From Brachionus koreanus (taxonomy: Eukaryota > Rotifera > Eurotatoria > Ploima > Brachionidae), in contig PJRA01000216.1 in assembly GCA_016987375.1 (NCBI GenBank), positions 1,725,103 through 1,789,102 of the forward strand: a stretch of 64,000 nucleotides of DNA, written 5' to 3'. The position numbers and the translations under genes were made by a program. The notes beneath the pieces are model-generated. The model saw only the letters and a program-made list of their open reading frames with translations. It made no database searches and had not been told where the DNA came from. Below are positions 36,001 through 47,317 of this stretch, piece by piece. Positions within the stretch are counted from its first letter, which is position 1. Each line of letters starts with the position of its first letter.

Positions 36001-38952
36001 ATAAATGGGTCAAATAGTCAAAAATCTAATCAAAATTCGAAAACTGTATTTGGGTTTTGCTCGAATCCTTAGATATTAAAAACAAGATTTTGTATTTGAG
36101 AATTATTTTAGAAAAAAGCGGTCAAATGTGTTGATACTTAATAGTCTTAAAATAAAATCAAAAATTTTCCAAAAATTTATTAAACAAAATTAATTTTTTT
36201 CAACTTAATTAAAATAAAATTCTTAAATTAGATCGAGAAAAATAATGTTCACTTTTTTCAATTAATTAGCACTAAATTTTTTTAATCAGTTTAAAAAAAT
36301 TGAATACCGGTTCAGGTTTGACATGTGGCCTGATCATTAGTGTCCTGGCGTCACGATTATTTGCTAAGCAAATATCTTGAGAAAACTAAATCTCGGTATG
36401 TCTCTTACCATCACATTTTTATCCTTTCGGCAATATCTTTTTTTTTAATTATGCAACTAAATAGCTTTAGCAAAGAAAAATGCATGATTAAATTTTTTGC
36501 TGAAAAACGATATTTTATCGTCAAATATTGACCATAAGTTAATATTAAATAGAATTTTTTTTCAGCTTAATTTTATTTATAAAACAAAATCGGAAGCTTA
36601 TTTGAGCGATAAAAAATAAAAATCTGCAGCATAAATAGGAAAATCTTTTGAAATCATTTCCCAGTCACGCGCATAGTCCAATATATTCGGCCTCGAAATT
36701 AATTTTTTTTTATTACTTTAACCTCTAGAAAATAGTTTTGTCCAACACGAACCTAAATAAGGGATTAAAATAAGCATATTTTAACGAAAAGTCTCCAAAA
36801 AAGCACTGTTAGTCTTCTAGGTCATATAACTCTATTCCTAATTCGGGTCAAGAATAAACTACTTCTAATCTTATTGCGAATAGAATAAGCTCATCTTTTC
36901 CAAGGATTCAAGGCCTTATTAGCATTAGCCAATTTAAAGCCTAAACATATCAAGTCAATTCTTATTTACTCTTTAGTCTATAAAATTAGCATATAGCGTT
37001 TTGTTATCGAGCCTTGCTAGATTAATTTTCTAAAAGATGAATATTCATAAAAGCACATTAACCCATAGTACACTATTATTTTCAAATGTTAATTGAAAAC
37101 TCATTGGCTATCCTCCCTTAATAAATACAGTTATATAAAGTGGTTGACACATAAAAAAAAATTTTTTTTTTCAAGTTTTTGTTTATCGAAAAATATTGCT
37201 TACAGGTCCAGACAAAAATAGCCTCAAGATAGAATGTAATTGATTTTTAAGAAAAAGCAGACGGTTCAAAGTTTTTAGTTCATTAAAATTTAAAATCTAA
37301 GTCTCAAATTAAATATTTTAACCTGTCTTAAAATAAGACTCATCAAAAAATATTACTCTTAATCGCTTGAGTGCAAAGTGATCGTTTGTATAAAATTAAC
37401 CACTAATCCATTGCTCAAATAGTTATTTGTTCAAACATATGCCAAAAAATTTCTATTTTTGACAAGTTGAACAATTCGTCTTTAAATAATTTGGTTGTCT
37501 AAAACTAAAATTTAACTAAAACGGTAATTATGCTTTGCAGCAATTTTTTAATAATTCGAAAGATAAGCTCTACTTGACCGGTATTTCTCTTAAATAAATT
37601 CTTTTAAACTCTATTTTTTTTAAAGTTCTGTAAAGAAGCAGAACGATCATTTTTAATAGCTTCAGACTTTTTTTTTTAATTTAAAAAAATTTATTTGACA
37701 AAATATCATGTTTGGAAAAGTTATGCTTAGTTATGTGTGATATCAAATCCTTCACTTAAGATTGACTATTACATAACAAATCAATAGTTTTACCAGCATG
37801 AAACAGTCAAAAAATAGAATAAAAGCCAAATTTAAAACTAAAAAAATTTATTTAAATTTTTCAAAATTTATAAACGAAAAAGAAAAAAATTTGAATGACT
37901 TAAGAATAAATATTTGCTTCTAAAATATTAAATTTTAACTAATCTTAGCTAAAAAGATTTTCTAATCGGATTAAAATTAATAAGTTGTGGTATTCTGAAC
38001 TTATTTTAGTAAAAATAATAAGAATACGCAACTATAGCCAAAAACTAAAATGACTCTGTTCTAACAAATACAAGAGGAAATAATAAAAAAAAATATTGAT
38101 TATTTTAAAACTAAAATCTAAAAATTAAAGAGCTTTTATAGATGATTAAATATTTTGTGCTCAAATTTTCTAATTTAGGTTCTCATTAGAAAAAAAAGTA
38201 TACAATTTAAAAAATTTAGAACCGGTTTTTTAAAAACCATTTAAAAAACATTAAATAAATAATTTAAGTACCTTTGATATTATAATTTTCCGTTAGGTAA
38301 ATTTTATTTTCGAAACATTTCTTAACTATTTAGAAAAGTGATATCTATGATTTTAAATTGTTAAAATTTTATCTGATGCGAATGTTTAATAAAATACTGC
38401 ATGAGTTTGTTTTTACCTGAATTATGTAAAAAAATCAAATTCTGAGAGTTTTTTGAAAATTTCTTAAATATTTTTCATATAAAATTTTAAAACCTTTGAC
38501 TATGTTTAATTTTAAACTTGCTTATTTATTTAAGTATTAAAAAAAATCAAAAACAAGTTTTTTTTTCTTCTACTTAAAAAACAAATTTTATGAATAAAGA
38601 GCTAACATTTTGAAACTTTTTCATACAAAAAATTGAATTTTGATTTTTTTCTAAATTCAAAATCAGCTTGCAAAAAATATTCGGGCGTTTAATTAAAAAT
38701 TTTAAAAAACAAAAACAAAAATCTATTTAAAATAAAAATAAAACTAGAATTAATTGAAATAATGTTAATAATATTTAGAATTCTACATTGAAAATTTAGT
38801 AAGATTTAATGCTTTAAATTTTGGTCATATGATCATACCGAAGCAAATATTTTTCTAGACAAAATAAGAGCATAAAAATCGAATCTTGATATTTGAACAT
38901 AAATTTTTTTAATTAAAACTGTCAAATAATAAATAATTTTTTTTTATTGAAT
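33060..38952. other. 5.9-kb gene-free region between cordon-bleu (-) and myotubularin (+)
   Basis: The two genes diverge from here, so both promoters should lie in it. I read all frames for splice-phased exons and found none. Small frames at 34548-34739, 35460-35744 and 36340-36531 lack homology and exon context. A 7-bp perfect stem (GGCTCGT ... ACGAGCC, 35857-35882) lies in a slightly GC-richer patch at 35850-36060. No element boundaries were seen. Confidence 0.45.
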
Positions 38953-41405
38953 ATGAAACTTGATTTGGAAGAATCTAATGTTATCACTAAAGTAAACTGT
39001 TTATTTAAAAGCGATGCTTTCATACAATAAAAAATTTAAAATCAGATAGAAAATGTTCAACTTGAGGACAGATCGAACTCTAAGATAAAAACAGCAGGCC
39101 TTCTATATTTGACAATATCCCATTTAGTCTTTATCGAGACAAATAGCAAACGAGAAATTTGGGTAAATTTAAAAAAGCAAATTTTTTTAGGCTGATTTTA
39201 TTTTTCTTTAGATATACTATTCATTAATTAACTCAATAGAAAAACTTCCACTAAGTATTAATGGGTCACCTATTCTAATCAGAACAAAGCATTTTTTAAA
39301 TTGTTTGTTCATTATATCAAAAGAACGGGATTGTCAAACATTAATTCAAGTTCTCAATCAGTATTCTCGGCCGAGTAAATAGAATTTTGTTTTTTAACTA
39401 ATTAAAATTATTTTATACTTTCAGCAAAGTATCATGAATTGTTATGCTTCAGGGAAAATAGCCATCTCAAGAAATTACTCGATTCCACTCATAAAAATAA
39501 TCAACAAATTTATCATCTTGAGTCTGAATATGCAAGAATGGGACTACCGAACAACAAATGGACCATGACAAACTTAAACTCTGATTACCAGATATGTGAC
39601 ACCTATGTAAAATAAAAACAAAAAAAGAAAAAAATTTAAGTTTAATTTAAAGCCAAACGTTTTGTTTGTTCCAGCATCTGTGGAGGATAAAATTCTTCAA
39701 TTAAGTGCTAATTTTAGAAGTCGTGGCCGTCTTCCAGTCTTATCTTATCTGCATCCAAATGGAGCCAGTCTGACTCGGTGCTCTCAGCCTTTGTCTGGTT
39801 TTAATGGACGTTGTGATGAAGATGAGCAACTTTTGCAGCACATTCTAATGACGAACGAAAATTCAAAATTTATGTATGTAGTTGATACAAGACCAAAAGT
39901 AAAAATTAATTTTTTTAAATTAAATTATTTTTTAAAAATAAACAAATTTTAAGATTAATGCTATGGCAAATAAAGCCCAGGGAAAGGGCTATGAAAACGA
40001 AACAAATTACAAGAATATTCAATTTCATTTTATAGGTATTGAAAACATTCATGTTATGAGAAATAGTTTGGATAAATTAGTCAAATGTTTGTCAAAATTA
40101 AAATTTTAGGAAAAAAATTTATTCTTTTTTGACCAAAAGGCGCAGATAGTTCAAGCAATAGTTCGTTTTTGACTGAATTGGACAAAACTGAATGGCTCAA
40201 GCATATAAAAGCAATAATAGACACATCAGTATTTCTGGTTGAAGCCATTAATGACCAGAATACTAGCGTACTTGTGCATTGTAGTGATGGATGGGACAGG
40301 TTTAAAAAAAAAAATAAAAAAAAAAAAATTCTATAGTTTTTTTTTAAAGAACTGCTCAAACATGTGCCTTAGCCAGTTTGCTTTTAGACCCTTATTATCG
40401 CTCAATTCACGGATTTCAAGTCCTCATAGAAAAAGAATGGCTGTTGTTTGGACATAAATTTTCACATAGATGTGGACACTTATTCGAAAATGACAAAGAA
40501 ATATCTCCAATTTTTAGTCAGTTTTTAGAATGTGTTTGGCAGCTGCAGCTTCAATTTCCATGCGCATTTGAATTCAATGAAACTTATTTAATAAAACTGC
40601 ATGAACATGTTTACTCATGCCAATTTGGTACATTTATAGGCAATTGTCAAAAAGAACGCAATGATCTTAAAATAAATGAGTTGACTTATTCTTTATGGGA
40701 CTATTTTCAGTCTAAAATTTATGATTTTATTAATCCACTATACATTCCTAATTCAGTTTATTCAAACTCAGTTCTAAGACCTGACACAAGAATATTTAGT
40801 TTCAAGTAATACTAAAACAAAGCAATCGAAAAGTCGTAATAAATTTTTTTGTTAAGATTTTGGCGATCATTATATAATAGATTTGATTCAACTATAAATC
40901 ATAGTGAAAAATTAATAGATAGCTTATCAATGCTGAGTTATAATACAAGTTCTCTACAAGAATATTCAAAGCTATTGGAAAAGGTAAATTAAATTTTGTT
41001 TAAAGATTTTCTAAAAATTTTCTAATGAAGAGATGTGCACAGTTAAAAAAATTGATTCAATTGAACAAAAATGATGAAAATGTTCTCATAGATTTAAGTG
41101 AAGATGATTTTGAAAAAATAGAAATAAGTGATAAAAATGAAAATGAGACAAAAAGTGTTGAAAAAAAATTAACTCTTGATGAAATTTCAATTGATTTTAA
41201 TTCAATTGATTTAAATTGGAAGTCAACGCGAAAAAATTGTGTTTGCTATGAACCGTTTGATTTTGCAAGCTCGAAATTAAATTGTTCAAGATGCGGAGAA
41301 ATATTGTGTGAGAGATGTGTCGAAAATGGTAAATATGTTTCAAGTTCAGTGTCGTCTAAGCTTATTTTTGTATGCAAAAATTGTGTTGATCAATTTAGAT
41401 TATAA
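38953..41405 (+). CDS. Myotubularin-related phosphatase (MTMR6/7/8 group) with C-terminal zinc finger
   Basis: Exons: 38953-38991, 39046-39162, 39212-39374, 39425-39606, 39653-39898, 39954-40086, 40140-40299, 40350-40805, 40857-40983, 41031-41405; 665 aa, all phases consistent. MTMR6/7/8 proteins dephosphorylate PI3P and PI(3,5)P2 on endosomes. PH-GRAM domain at residues ~10-110 (LLYLTISHLVFIETNSKREI, FIISKERDC). The phosphatase domain follows, with RSRGRLPVLSYLHPNGASL and the active-site loop HCSDGWDRT (Cys near residue 340), so it should be catalytically active. After a short acidic linker the C-terminus has four Cys pairs (CVC, CSRC, CERC, CKNC; residues ~611-660), a FYVE-like finger lacking the RHHC lipid-binding motif. 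Convergent with the mannosidase gene, 266 bp apart. Confidence 0.92.
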
Positions 41406-41671
41406 TTTATTTTTTGTTAGTATTAATTTTAATTAATAAAAATTATATTTAATTTATACACTCCTTAAAAATTATCTTTAATTTTAATTTTCAATAAGTA
41501 AAAAAGTTTCAATTTTATTAATTTTTTGTTTTACAAAAAAAAATTAGAAACAAAAATATCAACTCACTTTAAACAATAATTTAGGTGATAAAATTTCAGG
41601 TCATTTTTTTATTCAAAATATTTTAAAAAGCTAAAATAAATATTTTAAGATTTAAAAACAGAAAATAATTT

Positions 41672-44447
41672 TTAATTGATCGGTATCGGAATTAAATGAG
41701 CTTCAGTATTGATAAGCCATCTTTTTAGATCAAAACTTTCACTATTTTCCTCTTCAAATAATAAATATAAATATTTTAAAGTTTCAGCAAGAAAAAAGCT
41801 CTCCATTTTATCTCTGAAATTAACTCGTTCAGGATTAGTTACATCATTTATACTCGAATAGCCACCATGTTCTATCTTTGTATATTTTTCAAATGATTCA
41901 AAAATTTTCCAACCATATTCCTCATATTTTTTATCTTTAGTTATTTTTTTCATATAATATAATGACTCGACCGTCTCAGGCCTGAGCAAATTGTGCCGGT
42001 CGTTGTCTTTTACGTAAAAATCTTTCGTTGAATCTTCATGCGTGTTAAAATAGACGATTTCAGGACTCAAACCTGTTGCAAATTGAGCATACATTTGATA
42101 ACAAGTTTCAGTCAACTCTTGGGCCATATTCATTAGATCTTTTAGATCGTCTTCTAGAAAATCTGGTACTTTTTTCAAATAAGAATAACCTAAAGCTAAA
42201 TTTCCAGGCAAAAAGCAGACTAGATGATCCATTTTCGGACTATAAGTATCAGATAACATTTCACCAACAAACATGTAACCATTTGGTTTTGTTTTTTGAA
42301 CAAGTTTAGATTTTATTCCTCGGACAGACTCGAGCCAATCTTGAATTAAATAAAAATTTTCGTCATTTTTATCATATTTAGCTCCTTTTTGGATCCACTG
42401 TTTGAGTAAATATTCATAATAAGAGTCGCCACGGGCTCCTAAAGTTATTGTGCGCCCTCTAAATTGTCCTTCGTTTGTGTCGATGAAAATCGGCGCTAAA
42501 CCATTAGGTTTATTAAGTTTATGTAATATCTGGTTTATTTTGTTTATTGCTTGTTCAAAACGCTTATCTCCTGTTAGATAGGTTAAATCATTGAATTCTA
42601 TAGATAAAGTAGAAACTTCTGATAAACTGCTATCAGAAGTCCAACTTGGTGATTTAGCTTTTCGTCTCATTAAGTTTAGATCAGAGTAGGGAATTGCTGA
42701 CTTTGTGTCGAATGCAGGCAAGCTTCTGTTTCCAAACTCATAAGCTTTATCTAAAAATATTTGGTCTGCAGACAAATGGTAGGCACTCAATAAACCACCT
42801 AAAATTCTTATAGTCAATTCAAACAAATTGTTGTATCTGTCTACATCAAAATTGAGACTTTTTTCAATCCAATCTCTGGCGTCTTTAAATTGATCTTGTA
42901 AATTCATTAAATACATTGTATCTAAAGAGTCCACAATCGTTAAGCCAAGATTAAACCAAGAGCTTGATCTTCTGGAAATAGGTTTCAATTCATCTTCTCC
43001 CCATGCATTCTCTTTATAGCCCTTCCATGCATGTAAAAAAGCGTCAACAACTTTCTTTTGACGTTCGTTAGATGGTCCTTTAAAAAATAATTAATGTTTA
43101 ATTTTTTTTCAATACAAAAGAGGTCTTTAGACAACTGATTAAAAATAAAAATAAAATTGGAAACATTCGCTTTATTTCTTTAAAATTAAAGAAAAATTTG
43201 TTCATTATTAGGAAAAGTCAAAAAAATTTTTTTAACTTTTTTTAATTTATCAAAAAAAGCAGTTGTTGGCTAATCTTCAAATATAAACAATTAAGTTCAA
43301 TAGTTTTACTTAAACAAAGAAGTAAATTTTTTCTTGAAAAGAAGCATACATTTGTTCCATGTACTTGTATTTACAACTCGATTTGTTATGGAAGCTCTCT
43401 CTGTGCCTCATTCTTATCAGTTTCTTGGCCAATCTTCTTTAAATGTTGCACCATGTTGCATTTACCGAATTAGTTTGTAACTTTTAGAAAAAAACTTACA
43501 TGAATTTATTACATTTTCTTCTATTAAAAAGTGCCAAATTTCATAAAAATCCATATTTAATTTTCCTTCTGCCGGATAAAATAAACCGTACAAAACAAAA
43601 TTTCTGATGAAGAAAAGTTTTAATCATCAAAATAAAATTGCATAATGAATTGCATTCATATTTTTATTAAATCTATTTTTAATTTTAATCAAGTTTTAAA
43701 AGGATTTATGCTGGACAGAATAATTTCAAAATGGTTCTTAAAACAGTATGCATTTATTAATATTTTTATTTAAAGTTTTGGTTCAACTAATTGTTTTTTT
43801 TTTCAAATTTTATGTTATCAACTATGTTGATTATTTTCTTAAAAAATTCCCATTTAATTGATATAAGTCTTGAAATAATTTATCATAGATCTAGGTTTTC
43901 AAAAATAAAATTCAATCAAAAAATATTAAAATATTAGAATACGCAAAATGATTCAAAAAGCATTTGAATATAACAAATAAGTATTGAAAAAAAATCATCT
44001 TTAAATAATTTACCTTTCATTGGAACTTTGAAGATTGAATAAGGAGGACGCTTACCATTCATAGCCACAAACTAAAACAATTTATTTGAGTTCTAAATTT
44101 TTCATTTATTTCATTTAAATACTCTGTCTGGTATTGGTCGTGGATTAGCTTTGTCTCTCGTCAAAGGTTGGTGTTCATGATTCGAAGGAATATTTTTAAG
44201 TTGTTTATGATGAAATTCAATATGTGACAAGACATATAACACAGATAAAAATACAACGATTAAAACTAGAGTTTTTTGAAAGCGATGCAATCGATTCCAA
44301 TACTATTGACGAAATTTTTTTTAAGTAATATGACTTTTTTATTCAAGAAAAAATTACTCTATAAATTGATTGTCTTGATTGCTTTATTTCAATTGTACCA
44401 AGATTAAGCGAATAATATTGGTTGCTTATAGTGTTTATACTTGACAT
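41672..44447 (-). CDS. man1b1: ER mannosyl-oligosaccharide 1,2-alpha-mannosidase (GH47, MAN1B1-like)
   Basis: Exons, 5' to 3': 44447-44358, 44302-44123, 44071-44014, 43077-41672; 577 aa with consistent phases. The enzyme trims one mannose from Man9GlcNAc2 in the ER/early Golgi, acting in glycoprotein quality control and ERAD. It is a type II membrane protein with a signal anchor at residues ~42-58 (LVLIVVFLSVLYVLSHI), a stem and a GH47 catalytic domain. Recognisable blocks: DALDTM-like DSLDTMYL, FELTIRILGGLLSAYHLS, GARGDSYYEYLLKQWI, KMDHLVCFLPG, LRPETVESLYY and the terminal NTEAH (Ca2+-binding Thr). The acidic catalytic residues in these blocks and both disulfide cysteines (HLVC, ETCY) are present. 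The closest match is the MAN1B1 rather than the Golgi MAN1A branch. Its ATG lies only ~230 bp after the PSME3IP1 stop. Confidence 0.93.
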
Positions 44448-44679
44448 ATTCAAAACGATGGCCACTTTTTTAATGACATAATAAATTTTTAAAATCTAAA
44501 ACTTTAATTCAATTTCTTAGTGAAAAGTAAATAATAATACTCAATTAAATCATGCATTTAATTGCATGAGAATATTTAAACCTTATATAACTTAACAATT
44601 CAATAAATCGATTTTCTTTTATTTATTTAGTCGGAATTCTGTTTAATATATATACAATTTAATTTTTATTTGTTTAAAT

Positions 44680-45630
44680 TTAACCAAGCTTGGATGCAGC
44701 ACAACCCGAACCTGAACCTCTAGTCAATAATGCATTAGTGTCCAAGTCTTCATCATCTTTGTCATTTTCATCATCAGTTGAATCATCACTTAGACTAGAC
44801 GAATTCGAATCATAATCACCCATTCCTGGTAAAATACCAAGTACAATCTGATTTTTATTATTTTTCTTAGATTTTAATTTTTTGCTATTTTGTTTATCTT
44901 CATCTGACTCTTCTGAATCCGATTTTGTAATCTTATTAAATGACAAATCGGTGCTTGAAATTAGTGTTGATGTTGAGGTAGCGTTTAAGGTTCCAGAACT
45001 CTTTCTTTTTACCACAATATTTGACAATAGTTCGGCCTGCTTGTTTTCTTTTTTATGGTTTGGCAAAGTAAGAGTTATCTTTGGCACATCTGAGCCTTTG
45101 CTTGACAAAACACCCAATTTGGCTTTGTGATTTTCAGTTAAGGAAGACATTTTTTGATTTAAAAAAATGTTTAAATTTAATTTTAAAATGTAAAGGATAT
45201 TTTGACTTCTTCTATTTCTTTTTTTTCCTCGAGTCGAGCTTTTCTTTCGCGCTCGAACTTAATTCTATCCACTTCGCTTAAAAATTGGGCCTCATCCGAA
45301 TCAAGTCCTTTAATCTGGTTTTCTTTCAAAAAATTAATATAATTTAGTTAGTCAGATCATAAATAAAATACTTAAAGCGTATTGTTCTTCAAAATCTTTT
45401 TGTTTTAAATCATTTTGTTCCTTAAGTTTTTCATACAGAGTTCGATTGTCGAAAACTTCTGGTGGTGCCTCTAAATTAAAAATAAAAATACAATTACGAG
45501 ATTTTATTATTTGATTGACTGAATTGAGCTCATTCGAACCTTTGGGATCTTGAGGCTTTCTTACTCGTTCCCATTCTGCTTGACGTCGTTTTTTTTCCTC
45601 ATCAAGCTTTCCTTCGTTAACAAAATTCAT
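44680..45630 (-). CDS. psme3ip1: PSME3IP1 (FAM192A/NIP30) homologue
   Basis: Exons, 5' to 3': 45630-45540, 45470-45372, 45322-45201, 45126-44680; 222 aa against ~254 in human. The family is nuclear and binds the proteasome activator PA28gamma (PSME3), and has been linked to coilin/Cajal bodies. Conserved parts: [39 protein letters not shown], the [12 protein letters not shown] block, and near the C-terminus [20 protein letters not shown], matching the vertebrate [20 protein letters not shown]. The first intron (45471-45539) is 69 nt, in frame and without stops. The third intron (45127-45200) is of the U12 AT-AC type. Without that intron the two halves sit in different frames, and the downstream half appears to start at an in-intron ATG (45150). 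Confidence 0.9.
45127..45200 (-). other. U12-type (minor spliceosome) AT-AC intron in PSME3IP1
   Basis: Minus-strand intron of 74 nt. It starts with ATATCCTTT (45200-45192), the exact U12 AT-AC 5' splice-site consensus. It contains TTCCTTAAC (45145-45137), the exact U12 branch-site consensus, and ends in AC at 45128-45127, about 10 nt after the branch A. Exons on both sides join in phase 0 (GTC AAA | AAA GCC), giving EEVK-KAKLG. No GT-AG alternative restores this frame without losing conserved sequence. Confidence 0.9.
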
Positions 45631-46188
45631 ATCGATTTCTAAAAATCTAAAGCAAATAACTTTCTTTAGTGGTCAAACTAAAAATTTATATAGTTCAAGT
45701 GTTTGTCTATTAAAATTTGAGAGTGCAAGATGATATTAAAAATTTTAAATAAGCATCATTTATTATGTACTATTTTAATTTCTTAGTTAAGAAAAAAATA
45801 ATAATAATATTAGTTTTAAGATTTACTTAACAAAAACTTTGAATTGAGCAAATGAATGAATATCATTTTCTTCTCCAAACTTAGATGGTTTTTTATATTT
45901 TTTTTATTCAATTTCAGAATTATGTTTTATTATTAAAAAAGGCCTTTTAACTAATTAAATATTATTTTAAAAAAATTATGCTTGAGCAAGAGTTAGATTT
46001 AAATTTGAATTTGATTTGAAGAAATTGATTTTGATAAAAATCGAGCGAACTTTTATTTACAACTTTTTGAGGACGCTTAATTTAAAATTAGGGCAGCAAA
46101 GTTGTATTTAAATGTGCAAATACGTAAACGAACTAGATGAGCTTGAAGTTGGTATACTGTAAAATTGGAAAAGAAAATTAAATCTAAA
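45631..46188. other. Upstream region of PSME3IP1
   Basis: It probably contains the minus-strand promoter of PSME3IP1. The sequence is AT-rich and no exon or element is visible before the inverted-repeat element at 46189. Confidence 0.4.
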
Positions 46189-47317
46189 GGGTGATGCATA
46201 AGTAAATGGACAAAAATTAAAAGCGAATATCTAAAAAAATAAAAATGATATTAAGTTCTGTTTTTTTTTCNNNNNNNNNNNNNNNNNNNNNNNNNNNNNN
46301 NNNNNNNNNNNNNNNNNNNNNNNNNNNNNNNNNNNNNNNNNNNNNNNNNNNNNNNNNNNNNNNNNNNNNNNNNNNNNNNNNNNNNNNNNNNNNNNNNNNN
46401 NNNNNNNNNNNNNNNNNNNNNNNNNNNNNNNNNNNNNNNNNNNNNNNNNNNNNNNNNNNNNNNNNNNNNNNNNNNNNNNNNNNNNNNNNNNNNNNNNNNN
46501 NNNNNNNNNNNNNNNNNNNNNNNNNNNNNNNNNNNNNNNNNNNNNNNNNNNNNNNNNNNNNNNNNNNNNNNNNNNNNNNNNNNNNNNNNNNNNNNNNNNN
46601 NNNNNNNNNNNNNNNNNNNNNNNNNNNNNNNNNNNNNNNNNNNNNNNNNNNNNNNNNNNNNNNNNNNNNNNNNNNNNNNNNNNNNNNNNNNNNNNNNNNN
46701 NNNNNNNNNNNNNNNNNNNNNNNNNNNNNNNNNNNNNNNNNNNNNNNNNNNNNNNNNNNNNNNNNNNNNNNNNNNNNNNNNNNNNNNNNNNNNNNNNNNN
46801 NNNNNNNNNNNNNNNNNNNNNNNNNNNNNNNNNNNNNNNNNNNNNNNNNNNNNNNNNNNNNNNNNNNNNNNNNNNNNNNNNNNNNNNNNNNNNNNNNNNN
46901 NNNNNNNNNNNNNNNNNNNNNNNNNNNNNNNNNNNNNNNNNNNNNNNNNNNNNNNNNNNNNNNNNNNNNNNNNNNNNNNNNNNNNNNNNNNNNNNNNNNN
47001 NNNNNNNNNNNNNNNNNNNNNNNNNNNNNNNNNNNNNNNNNNNNNNNNNNNNNNNNNNNNNNNNNNNNNNNNNNNNNNNNNNNNNNNNNNNNNNNNNNNN
47101 NNNNNNNNNNNNNNNNNNNNNNNNNNNNNNNNNNNNNNNNNNNNNNNNNNNNNNNNNNNNNNNNNNNNNNNNNNNNNNNNNNNNNNNNNNNNNNNNNNNN
47201 NNNNNNNNNNNNNNNNNNNNNNNNNNNNNNNNNNNNNNNNNNNNNNNNNNNNNNTTTGCATGATCGGGCAAGTTAACTTAACTTTTGTCCATTTACTTAT
47301 TTACTTATGCATCACCC
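46189..47317. mobile_element. Terminal-inverted-repeat transposon, interior lost in assembly gap
   Basis: The left end 46189-46215 begins GGGTGATGCATAAGTAAA and continues TGGACAAAA. The right end, read on the minus strand from 47317, begins identically and continues TAAGTAAATGGACAAAA, so it has one extra copy of an 8-bp TAAGTAAA unit. The interior 46271-47254 is N (984). A total length near 1.1 kb would fit a mariner-size DNA transposon, if the gap size is real. No transposase can be read. The target duplication is unclear. Confidence 0.6.
46271..47254. other. Assembly gap (984 N)
   Basis: Run of N. Frames that appear to cross it are artefacts. It sits inside the terminal-inverted-repeat element, so the gap is probably caused by repeat collapse. 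Confidence 0.98.

Noticed and set aside
36340..36531. 63-codon + strand frame upstream of the myotubularin
   Set aside because: Starts with a non-ATG codon, has no homology and does not splice in phase to the myotubularin exons.
44680..45150. Separate gene starting at ATG 45150
   Set aside because: This ATG lies inside the U12 intron; the downstream sequence is the C-terminal half of PSME3IP1.
46231..47276. Long open frames of 336-346 codons on both strands
   Set aside because: They consist almost wholly of N; the same applies to the frames over 60138-61227 apart from the LINE.
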